Shown in pieces: positions 1 to 9,941 of a stretch of 50,923 bases of DNA; positions within the stretch are counted from its first letter, which is position 1; the number at the start of each line of letters is the position of its first letter. The DNA comes from Oscillospiraceae bacterium. Lineage in GTDB: Bacteria > Bacillota > Clostridia > Oscillospirales > Oscillospiraceae. The translations under genes and the position numbers were made by a program. Where the stretch lies: the NCBI GenBank assembly GCA_017502285.1, contig JAFVVH010000062.1, positions 1-50,923 of the forward strand, in the 5' to 3' direction. The notes beneath the pieces are model-generated. The model made no database searches, had not been told where the DNA came from, and was given only the letters and a program-made list of their open reading frames with translations.

Positions 1-588
1 ACCGCGGAGCGTCAGTACCGCAACCCGCTGGAATACGGAAGTCAGCGCACCCCCACCGCCCAATGGACGGTGACGGGTTCCGGCGCGGTGGTGCTTGCAA
101 AGGATGGCCCGGGTCCCTATATCACCCACTGCACCATCGGCAAGATCATCGACAAAGGCATCAAGGATGCCAACAATATGGGCGCTGCCATGACGCCCGC
201 CGCGGTGGACACTCTGACGGCCCATTTCCGGGATACGGGCCGCACACCGAGCTATTACGACCTGATCGTTACCGGCGATCTGGGTGTACTGGGTCGAGAG
301 CTGCTGCTGGAGCTGATGGAACGTGAGGGCTATGACCTGTCCGCCAACCATACCGACTGCGGCATCCTGATTTTTGACATTAATGGGCAGGACGTGCACT
401 GCGGCGGTTCGGGCTGTGGCTGTTCGGCCAGCGTACTCACCGGCCATCTGCTTCCGGAAATGAAGCAGGGCCGCTGGGACAACATCCTGTTCTGCCCCAC
501 CGGGGCGCTCCACTCCCCCACCTCCGCCATGCAGGGTGAGTCCATCCCCGGCATCTGCCACGCGGTGGCTATTTCTACCGGCAAGTGA
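1..588 (+). CDS. spoVAD: Stage V sporulation protein AD (3' part)
   Basis: The 5' end lies outside the window; 195 codons in frame 1 are visible, opening with TAERQYRNPLEYGSQ, which is typical of the interior of SpoVAD. The family has a thiolase-like fold and binds dipicolinic acid as part of the SpoVA channel that loads DPA into the forespore and releases it at germination. The visible part holds the glycine/cysteine-rich stretch CGGSGCGCSASV and the conserved end HAVAISTGK. SpoVAE starts 10 bp after the stop, so this is the tail of a spoVA operon whose promoter, usually read by sigma-G, is not in view. Identification is by similarity of the whole sequence to SpoVAD as I know it. Confidence 0.93.
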   Translation, partial: TAERQYRNPLEYGSQRTPTAQWTVTGSGAVVLAKDGPGPYITHCTIGKIIDKGIKDANNMGAAMTPAAVDTLTAHFRDTGRTPSYYDLIVTGDLGVLGRELLLELMEREGYDLSANHTDCGILIFDINGQDVHCGGSGCGCSASVLTGHLLPEMKQGRWDNILFCPTGALHSPTSAMQGESIPGICHAVAISTGK

Positions 589-598
589 GGTCTAACGC

Positions 599-955
599 AT
601 GGAATATGTTAAAGCATTTTTATTGGGAGGCGGCCTGTGTATCATCGGCCAGCTGCTCATTGACCGCACCTCTCTGACACCGGCCCGCATCTTGGTGGCC
701 TATGTGGTCGCCGGTGTGATTCTGGGTGCTCTTGGCCTCTATCAGCCCCTGATCGACTGGGCCGGGGCGGGCGCTACCGTGCCTCTGACCGGTTTTGGCA
801 GTCTGCTTGCCAAGGGGGTCAAAAAGTCTGTTGCGGAAAAGGGACTCATCGGTGCGCTCACCGGTGGCATCACCGCCGCGGCCGGAGGCATCACGGCTGC
901 CATCTTCTTTGGCTTTCTGGTGGCCCTGCTGTTCAAATCCAAGCCCAAACGCTAA
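599..955 (+). CDS. spoVAE: Stage V sporulation protein AE
   Basis: A 118-residue integral membrane protein, the usual length for SpoVAE(b). It has hydrophobic segments near residues 5-22, 30-50 and 95-112 and the family-like stretch VPLTGFGSLLAKGVKK in the middle. It works with SpoVAC and SpoVAD in dipicolinic acid transport across the forespore inner membrane. The start ATG follows a GTGAGG ribosome site just after the spoVAD stop, so translation is probably coupled. The C-terminus is basic (KSKPKR). Order D-E agrees with the reduced spoVACDE operons of Clostridia. Confidence 0.93.
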   Translation: MEYVKAFLLGGGLCIIGQLLIDRTSLTPARILVAYVVAGVILGALGLYQPLIDWAGAGATVPLTGFGSLLAKGVKKSVAEKGLIGALTGGITAAAGGITAAIFFGFLVALLFKSKPKR

Positions 956-974
956 CGAAACGAGGTAACATATA

Positions 975-1145
975 ATGAAGTATCCCGATCTTAACGCACT
1001 ACTGAGTGCTCAGCCGGAGGCAAACGCCTATTTTCGTTCCCTGCCTGACTACGTCCGGGAACAGATCAGCGCCCGCCCGGGCGGAGTCAATTCCTTTGAG
1101 AGTCTGAAGGATTACGCGGAAAATCTGACCCGAGGAGACGGCTGA
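975..1145 (+). CDS. Small protein of unknown function (56 aa)
   Basis: A 56-codon reading frame starting at the ATG behind CGAGGTAAC and ending one base before the next small gene. It begins MKYPDLNALLSAQPEA, continues with a YFRSLPDYVREQI stretch and ends with DYAENLTRGDG. It is soluble and mildly acidic. The spacing (19 bp after spoVAE, 1 bp before the next frame) and shared direction argue for a real gene in the spoVA transcript. I recall similar short hypothetical proteins in Oscillospiraceae but know no function. Being on the transcript does not prove a role in sporulation, because an internal promoter is possible. Confidence 0.7.
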   Translation: MKYPDLNALLSAQPEANAYFRSLPDYVREQISARPGGVNSFESLKDYAENLTRGDG

Positions 1146-1146
1146 T

Positions 1147-1278
1147 ATGGCCAAAAAAGGTATGAAGCGTATTGACCGCACCCACGTCAAACCCAGAAAC
1201 GAGGTCGAGCCTGTGCCCGAGCTTCAGGGGGCGGCCAAGCGCACCAAGCAAAAGGCCAAGCCCATTACCGAACCTTAA
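1147..1278 (+). CDS. Small basic protein of unknown function (43 aa)
   Basis: A 43-codon frame that begins one base after the stop of the preceding small gene, with GAGGAGACGGCTGAT acting as its ribosome site. The product starts MAKKGMKRIDRTHVKPRN, has a proline-rich centre (EVEPVPELQG) and a lysine-rich end. It has no membrane segment. The basic, low-complexity make-up recalls small acid-soluble or nucleic-acid-binding proteins, but no family signature is visible. It is the last gene before a strong terminator, so it shares its transcript with spoVAD-spoVAE and the 56-aa protein. Confidence 0.68.
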   Translation: MAKKGMKRIDRTHVKPRNEVEPVPELQGAAKRTKQKAKPITEP

Positions 1279-1283
1279 ATGCA

Positions 1284-1313
1284 GCCGCCCGGCATCGGTG
1301 CCGGGCGGCTTTT
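1284..1313 (+). terminator. Rho-independent terminator of the spoVA operon
   Basis: An 11-bp perfect stem (GCCGCCCGGCA paired with TGCCGGGCGGC, loop TCGG) followed by TTTT begins 5 bp after the 43-aa gene. It separates the spoVA transcript from the zinc-ribbon gene. Confidence 0.88.
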
Positions 1314-1316
1314 GGG

Positions 1317-1344
1317 TTGAAAATAGCCGGAAAGCTGATATAAT
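1317..1344 (+). promoter_or_regulatory. Sigma-A promoter of the zinc-ribbon/thioesterase operon
   Basis: TTGAAA (1317-1322) and TATAAT (1339-1344) are separated by 16 bp, right behind the spoVA terminator and 35 bp upstream of the zinc-ribbon start codon. Confidence 0.72.
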
Positions 1345-1379
1345 GAGATAAAGTCGTTTGAAGAAAGAAGGACTGTTCC

Positions 1380-1994
1380 ATGCCTGCTCAGCAACCCAAA
1401 CGCACCATCGCCTATATCTGCCCCCATTGCCGCCAGTCCGTGATCGTGGAAAAGGACCTGTTCGCTCTGGCTGCCGCCCCGGCGAAAATCCCTTGTCCCT
1501 GCGGCAAGTCCGCGCTGGAAGTGGAATTTCTGGCCGACAAGGTGAAGCTGGAGGTCCCCTGCCTGTTCTGTGGCCGGGAGCATCGGGTGGCCTGTTCCTC
1601 CACCGCCTTCGTGCGGGAAAAGGCGCTGGCCTTCTCCTGTTCCGCCTCCGGACTGGACTGCTGCTACGTGGGTGAGGAGGGGGCGGTCTTTGCCGCCACC
1701 GCCCGGCTGGAGCAGGCAGTGGACAAGCTGGAGCAGGAGTCCGGGGAGGAAAATGTCTTTCTAGATGAGATCGTCATGCACGAAGTACTCTCCGAGATCA
1801 AGGACATCGCCCAGCGGGACGGCATTTCCTGCGCCTGCGGCAGCAAAGACTGGTCCTTTCAGGTCAATTACAGCTCCGTGGACCTGATGTGTGCCCAGTG
1901 CGGAGCCCAGATGCGCATTCCCGCCGCCACCGCAGATGACATTGACGACATCTGCTGTAAAAACACCATCCTGATCCGGGGAAAAGGTGAGTGA
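1380..1994 (+). CDS. Zinc-ribbon protein of unknown function
   Basis: A 204-residue soluble protein with several cysteine pairs spaced as zinc ribbons: CPHC at 14-17, CPCG at 39-42, CLFC at 61-64 and, near the C-terminus, CACG and CAQC about 25 residues apart. The first and last pairs resemble CpXC/zinc-ribbon folds. The middle (residues about 105-140) is acidic and helical. The GAAAGAAGGACTGTTCC stretch provides the ribosome site. The acyl-ACP thioesterase starts 3 bp after its stop, so the two are probably co-translated. I do not recognise a named family. A role as a metal-binding or nucleic-acid-binding accessory protein is only inference. Confidence 0.8.
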   Translation: MPAQQPKRTIAYICPHCRQSVIVEKDLFALAAAPAKIPCPCGKSALEVEFLADKVKLEVPCLFCGREHRVACSSTAFVREKALAFSCSASGLDCCYVGEEGAVFAATARLEQAVDKLEQESGEENVFLDEIVMHEVLSEIKDIAQRDGISCACGSKDWSFQVNYSSVDLMCAQCGAQMRIPAATADDIDDICCKNTILIRGKGE

Positions 1995-1997
1995 CCT

Positions 1998-2741
1998 ATG
2001 AGCGTTTGGTACGAATATAAAACCAAAATAGATACCCGTGATGTGGACGGCCGCAGCCGCTGCCGCCCCTCCGCCCTGCTGGGTCATCTGCAGGAGGCCG
2101 CCACGCTGGCGGCAGAGAGCCGAGGCTTTGGCCGTGAGGTGCTCATGGCCAATCACGGGGCATTTTGGATGCTGGCCCGGCTGTGGTATCGGCTGGACCG
2201 TCCCCTGCGCTGGGGCGAGGAACTTAATATACATACCTGGCACCGGGGCGGCAAGGGCGCGTCCATGTACCGCGACTTCGACCTGTATGTGGACGGAGTT
2301 CACATAGGCGAAGCGGTGTCGGTGTGGGTACTGGTACAGCTGGAGGACCGCAAGATGCTGCGTCTGTCCCAGATCCCGGAGCTGACGGACACCGACGGCG
2401 GAGAACGCAACAAGAATATCCAGCTTTCCAAGCTGCGTATGCCGGACGAGATGTGTCTTGCCGAGCACCGTCTGATGCACTACAGCGACACCGATATCAA
2501 CGGTCATGTAAACAATACCCGTTATGCCGATTTTGCCTGTGATTCCATTCGCGTCGATTTGCTGCCGGAGGACACCTTTGTCGCCTCCATGCAGTTGGGC
2601 TACAGCGCTGAGTGTCATCCGGGCGAGGTCATTTCCATGCTGCATACATGTCAGGAACAGACACACTTTGTCCACGGTGTAGACGAAAACGGCAAAAGTC
2701 GCTTTGATGTGCGGCTCATTCTTGGTCAAGACATTCCTTGA
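1998..2741 (+). CDS. Acyl-ACP thioesterase (FatA/FatB-like)
   Basis: 247 residues, the usual size for bacterial acyl-ACP thioesterases of the double hot-dog type. The first hot-dog spans roughly residues 1-130 (YEYKTKIDTRDVDGRSRC, then FWMLARLWYRLDRPLRWGEE) and the second follows, with the conserved HYSDTDINGHVNNTRYADF segment (too long to be chance) carrying the Asn/His region of the active site. It releases free fatty acids from acyl-ACP in the cytoplasm. The start lies 3 bp after the zinc-ribbon stop. Its stop codon overlaps the -35 box of guaB. Chain-length specificity cannot be read from the sequence. Confidence 0.9.
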   Translation: MSVWYEYKTKIDTRDVDGRSRCRPSALLGHLQEAATLAAESRGFGREVLMANHGAFWMLARLWYRLDRPLRWGEELNIHTWHRGGKGASMYRDFDLYVDGVHIGEAVSVWVLVQLEDRKMLRLSQIPELTDTDGGERNKNIQLSKLRMPDEMCLAEHRLMHYSDTDINGHVNNTRYADFACDSIRVDLLPEDTFVASMQLGYSAECHPGEVISMLHTCQEQTHFVHGVDENGKSRFDVRLILGQDIP

Positions 2742-2766
2742 CATTCTTCGGTCCGGCCTGTAAAAT
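2738..2766 (+). promoter_or_regulatory. Sigma-A promoter of guaB
   Basis: Consensus TTGACA (2738-2743), 17 bp, then TAAAAT (2761-2766). The -35 box overlaps the TGA stop of the thioesterase gene. The leader carries a short hairpin (GCCCCG-TTCT-CGGGGC, 2793-2808) without a U tract. Confidence 0.82.
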
Positions 2767-2773
2767 AGGTTAA

Positions 2774-4309
<1,536 letters not shown>

Positions 4310-4320
4310 GACAATGTAAA

Positions 4321-4352
4321 CCGGGCCGCACATCTGTGCGGCCCGGTTTTTT
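4321..4352 (+). terminator. Terminator of guaB
   Basis: A 12-bp perfect stem (CCGGGCCGCACA, loop TC) followed by six T residues, 11 bp after guaB. It lies in the convergent gap with the LysR gene and may slow transcription from that side too. Confidence 0.92.
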
Positions 4353-4358
4353 GTTTGC

Positions 4359-5303
4359 TTATTCCATTGTCATGTCGGCCAACGCCTGCCGGGTAATCTC
4401 GATAAACCGTTCGGCATAGTGGGGCAAATATCGATCCTGACGGAAGCCCGCCACCAGCTTGCTGACGGTAGACGGATCGCTCAACGGGAACACATCCACC
4501 TCGCCCTCCGAGGGGGATGACATAGGCTGTGCCCGCAAAAACAGTTCCGGACAGATGGTAATGCCCATACCTGCCTGCGCCATGGCCAGCGTAGTAACGG
4601 TGTTCTCCGTTTCCAGCACCAGCTTGGGTTTGAACCGGCATCTGGTAAAGTACTGGTTTACAATGCTGCGGGTGCGGTTACCCCGTTTAATCAGGATAAA
4701 GGGCAGCTCACGGAAAGGCCCAATGTCCGTGCCCCGTGCAAACTGTTCCCGCATCTGCTCCGCCCTGTCTCCAAACAGGTCATCCATAAAGCCGCGGGGC
4801 ACCACCATCATCAGCCGCTGGTCGGTCAGCTGCGTGATCTGCGCACCTTCCATAATAATGGGCTGAAAACAGATGATCAGATCCACCCGCCGGTGGGACA
4901 GTTCGTCTTCCAGTTGGGTAGAGTTGCCCTCAAACATGGAAAATTCCACCTGTGGAAACTCTGCCCGAAATTTCGGCAGCACCGCGGGCAGCAGAGCCAG
5001 ACCACAGGTGTGGGAAATGCCCACCCGCAGCGTACCGATGTAATTGCGGTTGATGTCCCCTACCTTGACCAGATACTGACTGTGCAGGTCCAAAATCTGG
5101 GTGGCCGTTTCCGCAAACTGCTCCCCCGCATAGGTCAGCGACAGCTTTGGAGAACGGGTAAACAGCTTGGTCTCCAGTTCCCTCTCCAAATTACTGATGT
5201 GATTGGACAGAGATTGCTGCGAAATATAAAGGCGTTCCGCCGCTCGGGTGATATTCAGTTCCTCCGCTACCATGAGAAAATATTTCAGATGCTGAAAATT
5301 CAT
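4359..5303 (-). CDS. LysR-family transcriptional regulator
   Basis: 314 residues, standard LysR length. The N-terminal winged helix-turn-helix starts MNFQHLKYFLMVAEELNIT and contains AAERLYISQQSLSNHI. Residues from about 90 to 300 form the periplasmic-binding-protein-like effector domain (GTLRVGISHTCG at its start). It is divergently transcribed from the D-2-hydroxyacid dehydrogenase across a 200-bp gap, the classic arrangement in which a LysR protein controls its neighbour and itself. The ribosome site is AGGAGG ahead of the ATG. The effector is unknown; a 2-hydroxy or 2-oxo acid linked to the neighbouring enzyme is a reasonable guess. Confidence 0.94.
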   Translation of the reverse strand: MNFQHLKYFLMVAEELNITRAAERLYISQQSLSNHISNLERELETKLFTRSPKLSLTYAGEQFAETATQILDLHSQYLVKVGDINRNYIGTLRVGISHTCGLALLPAVLPKFRAEFPQVEFSMFEGNSTQLEDELSHRRVDLIICFQPIIMEGAQITQLTDQRLMMVVPRGFMDDLFGDRAEQMREQFARGTDIGPFRELPFILIKRGNRTRSIVNQYFTRCRFKPKLVLETENTVTTLAMAQAGMGITICPELFLRAQPMSSPSEGEVDVFPLSDPSTVSKLVAGFRQDRYLPHYAERFIEITRQALADMTME

Positions 5304-5503
5304 GGCGTCCCCTCCTGTTTTTACACACCTAAATTTGAACGCATGACTATTTTACCACAATTAAACGATTGTGGCAACCCTCCGAAAAAACATGCTTTTA
5401 AAAGTGAATGATCTATGTCATAATGATAACAATAGAAGAATATCTGCATATATCATAAACTAAAACTTATTTTAAATAATTTAAGCAGGAAGGAAGACCG
5501 CAT
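5304..5503. promoter_or_regulatory. Divergent regulatory region, LysR gene / hydroxyacid dehydrogenase
   Basis: This AT-rich gap must hold both promoters and the LysR operator. A short dyad (ATGA at 5408-5411, TCAT at 5418-5421) and several AT-rich -10-like stretches (5450-5490) are visible, but no convincing -35 box, as expected for an activator-dependent promoter. The exact operator cannot be fixed from this sequence. Confidence 0.4.
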
Positions 5504-6445
5504 ATGAAAGCTCTGATTATCGACGCCGTCCACTCTGCCATTGCCGAGGAACTGGGCAAGTACATGACTGTGCAGACTAAGATGCTGCCCACCCAAGATG
5601 AGCTGAAGGCCCTCATCCCCGACGTAGATGTGCTTATCATGCGCGTTGACCCCGCTATCAACAAGGACATTCTGGATGCTGCGGCCAACTTGAAGGTCAT
5701 CGGTGTGTGCTCCGTAGGTCTGAATCACGTGGACACCAAGTACGCCGAGGCAAAGGGCATTCAGGTCTTTAACGCCCCCGGCCTGAACGGCAACGCTGTG
5801 GCCGAGCTGACCATTTCCAAGATGCTGGATATTTCCCGCGGCACCATGGTGGCCAATCACGACGTAAAGGTGCTCAAGCAGTGGAACAAGTATAAGTTCA
5901 TTGGCCGCGAGCTGCGCGGCAAGACGCTGGGTGTTCTGGGCTTTGGCCGCATCGGTCAGCGCGTAGGCGAAATCGCCCGGGTGTTCGGCATGAGAATTGT
6001 GGCTTATGATCCCTACTTGCCTGCTGAGATCTTCGCCAAGAATGAGGCCACTTCCATGAGCGTTGCCGAGCTGTGCGAGGTGTCTGACTTTGTCACCATC
6101 CACCTGCCTTTGAATGATGAGACCCGCAATATGTTTAACAAGGAGTCCATCGCCAAGATGAAGGACGATGCCGTTGTTCTGAATATGTCCCGCGGCGGCA
6201 TCGTCAACGAGCAGGATATGTACGAAGCTCTGAAGGCCGGCACCATCGGCGGATACGCCACCGACGTAATGGAGAACGAGTTGGCCTCCGGTGGTCTGAC
6301 CGAGGGCGCATGCTTCGACTCTCCCCTGTTCGAATGCGACAACTTCATTGTGTCCCCCCACATCGGCGCACAGACTGTGGATGCTTCCTATGACATCGGC
6401 CAGCACATTATTTCCAAGGTGAAGGCCGCTCTGAACCTGCAGTAA
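5504..6445 (+). CDS. D-isomer-specific 2-hydroxyacid dehydrogenase
   Basis: 313 residues, in the family of D-2-hydroxyacid dehydrogenases and phosphoglycerate dehydrogenase. The NAD-binding Rossmann motif VLGFGRIGQRVGE lies near residues 145-157. The substrate/catalytic arginine appears in NMSRGGIVNE, and the catalytic histidine in SPHIGAQT. It lacks the C-terminal ACT domain of many SerA proteins. It would interconvert a 2-oxo acid and a D-2-hydroxy acid in the cytoplasm. An AGGAAGG site precedes the ATG. The divergent LysR gene probably regulates it. The substrate is unclear; serA, glyoxylate/hydroxypyruvate reductase or D-lactate dehydrogenase are alternatives. Confidence 0.9.
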   Translation: MKALIIDAVHSAIAEELGKYMTVQTKMLPTQDELKALIPDVDVLIMRVDPAINKDILDAAANLKVIGVCSVGLNHVDTKYAEAKGIQVFNAPGLNGNAVAELTISKMLDISRGTMVANHDVKVLKQWNKYKFIGRELRGKTLGVLGFGRIGQRVGEIARVFGMRIVAYDPYLPAEIFAKNEATSMSVAELCEVSDFVTIHLPLNDETRNMFNKESIAKMKDDAVVLNMSRGGIVNEQDMYEALKAGTIGGYATDVMENELASGGLTEGACFDSPLFECDNFIVSPHIGAQTVDASYDIGQHIISKVKAALNLQ

Positions 6446-6463
6446 TTCAAAGAAACAAAAAAA

Positions 6464-6494
6464 CCGGCAGACAAATAATGTCTGCCGGTTTTTT
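6464..6494 (+). terminator. Terminator after the hydroxyacid dehydrogenase
   Basis: Nine-base-pair stem CCGGCAGAC / GTCTGCCGG with a 7-nt loop, A-rich 5' flank and six T residues. Confidence 0.92.
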
Positions 6495-6584
6495 GTCTGT
6501 CCGCAAAAACAGCGAATAGTCCTTTTTTTGGGATCGGTTTTATGTTAAACTAAAGGCAATCGGAAGCAAAGGAGGGTGAGCAGG

Positions 6585-9500
6585 ATGCTGAACCTTGTGA
6601 TCGGCCGCAGCGGGACGGGTAAGTCCACGCTGCTGCTTCGTCGTGCCTGCGAGCAGACGGACCGTCAAAACGTCCTGCTGGTCCCCGAACCCCAGTCCCA
6701 TGAGATGGAGCGCCGCCTGTGTCAGCAGGGGGGCAGCCGGATCTGCCTGTACGCAGAAGTGCTCACCTTCAGCCGGCTGGCCAACCGCATTTTCCAAACC
6801 GCGGGTGGCCTGGGGCGAAACGAGCTGGATAACGGCGGCCGCCTGCTGCTCATGAGCCGGGCGGTACAGGCCGTTTCCGGCCAACTCAGCGTCTACGCAA
6901 GGCCCTCCCGCCGCCCCGCTTTTCTCACCGGTCTTCTGGAAACCTCGGACGAGCTGAAAAGCTGCTGCATCTCCCCCGATAAACTGAGCCGGGTGGGGCA
7001 GGAAATGGGCGGCAGCACCGGAGAAAAGTTGAAGGATTTGGGTCTGATCTGCGCCACCTACGATGCCATGACGGCCCAAACCGCACTGGACCCCCGGGAC
7101 CGACTGGCCCGGGCGGCGGAAAAGCTTTCCCAATGCCGATGGGCAGAGGGAATGCACCTCTATCTGGACGGCTTTGTGGACTTCACGCCCCAACAGTTGG
7201 AACTGATCGGCCTTTTGCTGGAGCAGGCTGAATGTGTTACCGTGTCCCTCACCTGCGACCATCTGGAAGAGGACGAGGATGGGGCCGGTATTTTCTCTCC
7301 CGCCCGCCGCACCGCCCTGCAGCTGCAGCGCATGGCCCGGGAGCGTGGGCAAACCTGCACCGTAGAGGTATGTGACACCCCCTCCCCCGCCCGTTCCGTG
7401 GCCATGACCGCACTGGAGCAGCGTCTGTTCGGCTCTTTGGACGGTGAGAGCGTACCCTGCGGAACCGACATCCAGCTTTTTTCTGCCCCCGACCCCCGCA
7501 CCGAAGTGGAGTGGGCCGCAGCAAAAATTTTGGAACTGGTGCGTAAAGAGGGGCTGCGTTTTCGCGACATCGGCATTACCGCCCGAGGCTATGGACGGTA
7601 TGACGCGCTGGTGGAGTCGGTCTTTGACCGCTATGACATTCCCGTATTCCGCTCTGCTATGAGCGATATTCTGCAAAAACCGGTGCTCACCCTTGTGGTG
7701 GCCGCGCTGGACGCGGTGTCCGGCAACTACACCTATGACGACATATTCCGCTACCTGAAAACAGACCTGACCGACCTTGACCGGGAGGAACGGGATCTTC
7801 TGGAAAACTATGTCCTTAAATGGGATTTGCGTGGCAGCCGCTGGACGCAGGAACCCCCTTGGACTATGCACCCCAGAGGGTACGGTTTCTCTTTGGATGA
7901 GGAGGACCACGCCCTTCTGATGCGGCTGGATGCCCTGCGGCGCAAGGTGTCCGCTCCCTTGGAACGGCTGCGCACCGCCCGGGACCACACAGGCCGCGGC
8001 AGAGCCATGGCCCTGTACGCCCTGCTGGAGGAGATCGGCCTGCATCAGCGTTTGGAAGAGCGCACCGCTCAACTGCGTCAACAGGGCCAGCTTGTCCTTG
8101 CAGAGGAGTACCGTCAGCTGTGGGAGATCCTGTGCGGCGGTCTGGAGCAGTGTGCCCGGCTTCTGGGTGACTCCCCCATGGAATTGGAGGAATTTTCCGG
8201 CCTGTTCAAGCTGGTGCTCTCCCAGTATGACGTAGGCACTATCCCGGTTTCGCTGGATCGGGTCACCGCAGGCGAACTGGGCCGTCAGAGTGGCCACAAT
8301 ATCAAAGTTTTGTTTCTGCTGGGCGCTGACGACAGTGCCCTGCCTTCCGTCAGCACCGTTTCCGGTCTGCTGTCTGACGACGACAGGGAGCAGCTGGCCG
8401 CCTACGGTGTGGAACTGGGTCTGCGTGGTACAGACCGCCTGTACCGTGAAATGACGGATATTTACATGGCCTGTACCCGCCCGGATCAAAAGCTGCTGCT
8501 CTGCTTCTCCACCCACGGCAGCGGCGGCGAGGAACTCAGGCCATCCTTCCTTGTGGAGCGCCTGCGGCAAATCTTCCCTGACCTTGTGCCACAGGACGAG
8601 GGCGACGGTCTGTTCCGCCTGTGCGCCCCCCACCCCGCACTGGAACAGGCGGGCCACATCCCGCAAGTGCGCAATGCACTCAGCCGCATGCCCCAATGGT
8701 CCTCTCAGGTAGAACGACTGGACCGCGCGCGCAGCTGGCAGCGGGGCAGTCTGTCCCGACAGAGCGTGGAGCAGCTGTACGGCCGCCGTGTCCCCATGTC
8801 CGCCTCCCGCATGGACAAGTATAAATCCTGCCACTTTTCCTATTTTATGCAATACGGTCTGCGGGCGCAGCCCCGGCGCAGCGCCGGGTTCGATGCGCCC
8901 GAATACGGCACCTTCGTCCATTATGTGCTGGAACACGTGCTGCGCGACGGCGGCTGGAAGGGCGAGGACGGCGGTGTAGACCGGGACAAGCTGAAGGAGC
9001 TGACCCGGCAAATCGTTTCCCGCTACGTTCTGGAAGAACTGGGCGGTTTGGAGCATCAGACGGCCCGGTTCCGTTATCTGTTCCACCGTCTGCTGTCCGG
9101 CGTGGAGCAGGTGGTGGACAACGTGGTGCAGGAGCTGGCCTCCTCCCGCTTTGAGCCCATCTCTTTTGAGCTCGGCTTTGGCCGTAACAAGGACCTCCCC
9201 CCCGTGGAGCTGGAGCAGAACGGAGTAAAGCTCAGCGTCACCGGCTTTGTGGACCGGGTAGACGGCTGGCTGCACGAGGACAAGCTGTACCTGCGCGTAG
9301 TGGACTACAAAACGGGCAACAAGAGCTTCGATCTGACGGAAGTGTCCAACGGCATGGGCCTGCAGATGCTGCTGTACCTGTTCACTCTGCGCCAAAAAGG
9401 ACTGGAACTGTATGGCAAGGAAATCGTCCCTGCCGGTGTGCTCTATATCCCCGCCAAAGAGGTTGTCGTGTCCGGCAGCCGGGCCATGACCCCGGAGGAA

Positions 9501-9941
9501 CAGCGCAAGCTGGTGGACAAGCAGCTTCGCCGCAAGGGACTGTTACTGGACGAGCCGGAGGTGCTGGATGCCATGGAGCAGCCCAGCGAAAACGGCATCC
9601 GTTTCCTGCCGGTAAAGGTAAGCAAAAGCGGCGCCGTCTCCGGCGACGCACTGGTCAGCGCAAAGCGCTTTGCCCGGCTGGAACAGCATGTGGAGCGTGT
9701 TCTGCGTGACATTTGCACCGAGCTGGCCGCAGGCAATATCGCCGCCGACCCCTTCTGGCGCGGTCCGGAGAAAAACGCCTGCCGTTTCTGCGATTTTGCT
9801 TCTGCCTGCCACTTTGAGGAAGGCCGGGGCGGCGACTGCCGCCGATGGCTCCCCGGCATGAAGGCGGCACAATTCTGGGACAGTCTGGAAAAGAACACCG
9901 TTTTCCCGGAGGAGGAAACCAAACATGAAGGACATGAGTAA
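6585..9941 (+). CDS. addB: ATP-dependent helicase/nuclease subunit AddB
   Basis: 1118 residues from the ATG at 6585, which has AGGAGG 9 bp upstream; an in-frame GTG at 6576 overlaps that ribosome site and is less likely. AddB pairs with AddA to resect double-strand breaks for RecA. The Walker A motif GRSGTGKS is at residues 7-14. The C-terminal nuclease has the VVDYKTGNKS motif (about residue 904), and four cysteines for an iron-sulfur cluster: one in YKSCHFSYF (about 748) and three in CRFCDFASAC (about 1066-1075). All key nuclease residues are present. It overlaps pdxK by 17 bp, and addA follows, so the subunits form one operon with a kinase between them. Confidence 0.96.
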   Translation: MLNLVIGRSGTGKSTLLLRRACEQTDRQNVLLVPEPQSHEMERRLCQQGGSRICLYAEVLTFSRLANRIFQTAGGLGRNELDNGGRLLLMSRAVQAVSGQLSVYARPSRRPAFLTGLLETSDELKSCCISPDKLSRVGQEMGGSTGEKLKDLGLICATYDAMTAQTALDPRDRLARAAEKLSQCRWAEGMHLYLDGFVDFTPQQLELIGLLLEQAECVTVSLTCDHLEEDEDGAGIFSPARRTALQLQRMARERGQTCTVEVCDTPSPARSVAMTALEQRLFGSLDGESVPCGTDIQLFSAPDPRTEVEWAAAKILELVRKEGLRFRDIGITARGYGRYDALVESVFDRYDIPVFRSAMSDILQKPVLTLVVAALDAVSGNYTYDDIFRYLKTDLTDLDREERDLLENYVLKWDLRGSRWTQEPPWTMHPRGYGFSLDEEDHALLMRLDALRRKVSAPLERLRTARDHTGRGRAMALYALLEEIGLHQRLEERTAQLRQQGQLVLAEEYRQLWEILCGGLEQCARLLGDSPMELEEFSGLFKLVLSQYDVGTIPVSLDRVTAGELGRQSGHNIKVLFLLGADDSALPSVSTVSGLLSDDDREQLAAYGVELGLRGTDRLYREMTDIYMACTRPDQKLLLCFSTHGSGGEELRPSFLVERLRQIFPDLVPQDEGDGLFRLCAPHPALEQAGHIPQVRNALSRMPQWSSQVERLDRARSWQRGSLSRQSVEQLYGRRVPMSASRMDKYKSCHFSYFMQYGLRAQPRRSAGFDAPEYGTFVHYVLEHVLRDGGWKGEDGGVDRDKLKELTRQIVSRYVLEELGGLEHQTARFRYLFHRLLSGVEQVVDNVVQELASSRFEPISFELGFGRNKDLPPVELEQNGVKLSVTGFVDRVDGWLHEDKLYLRVVDYKTGNKSFDLTEVSNGMGLQMLLYLFTLRQKGLELYGKEIVPAGVLYIPAKEVVVSGSRAMTPEEQRKLVDKQLRRKGLLLDEPEVLDAMEQPSENGIRFLPVKVSKSGAVSGDALVSAKRFARLEQHVERVLRDICTELAAGNIAADPFWRGPEKNACRFCDFASACHFEEGRGGDCRRWLPGMKAAQFWDSLEKNTVFPEEETKHEGHE

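Noticed and set aside
63-326. Short open frame overlapping spoVAD
   Set aside because: It is out of frame with the clear SpoVAD coding sequence and shows no family features.
6540-9395. A 951-codon open frame on the minus strand across addB
   Set aside because: It mirrors the codon bias of addB, has no ribosome site, no recognisable domain, and a low-complexity His/Gln/Ala-rich product. It is a GC-rich shadow.
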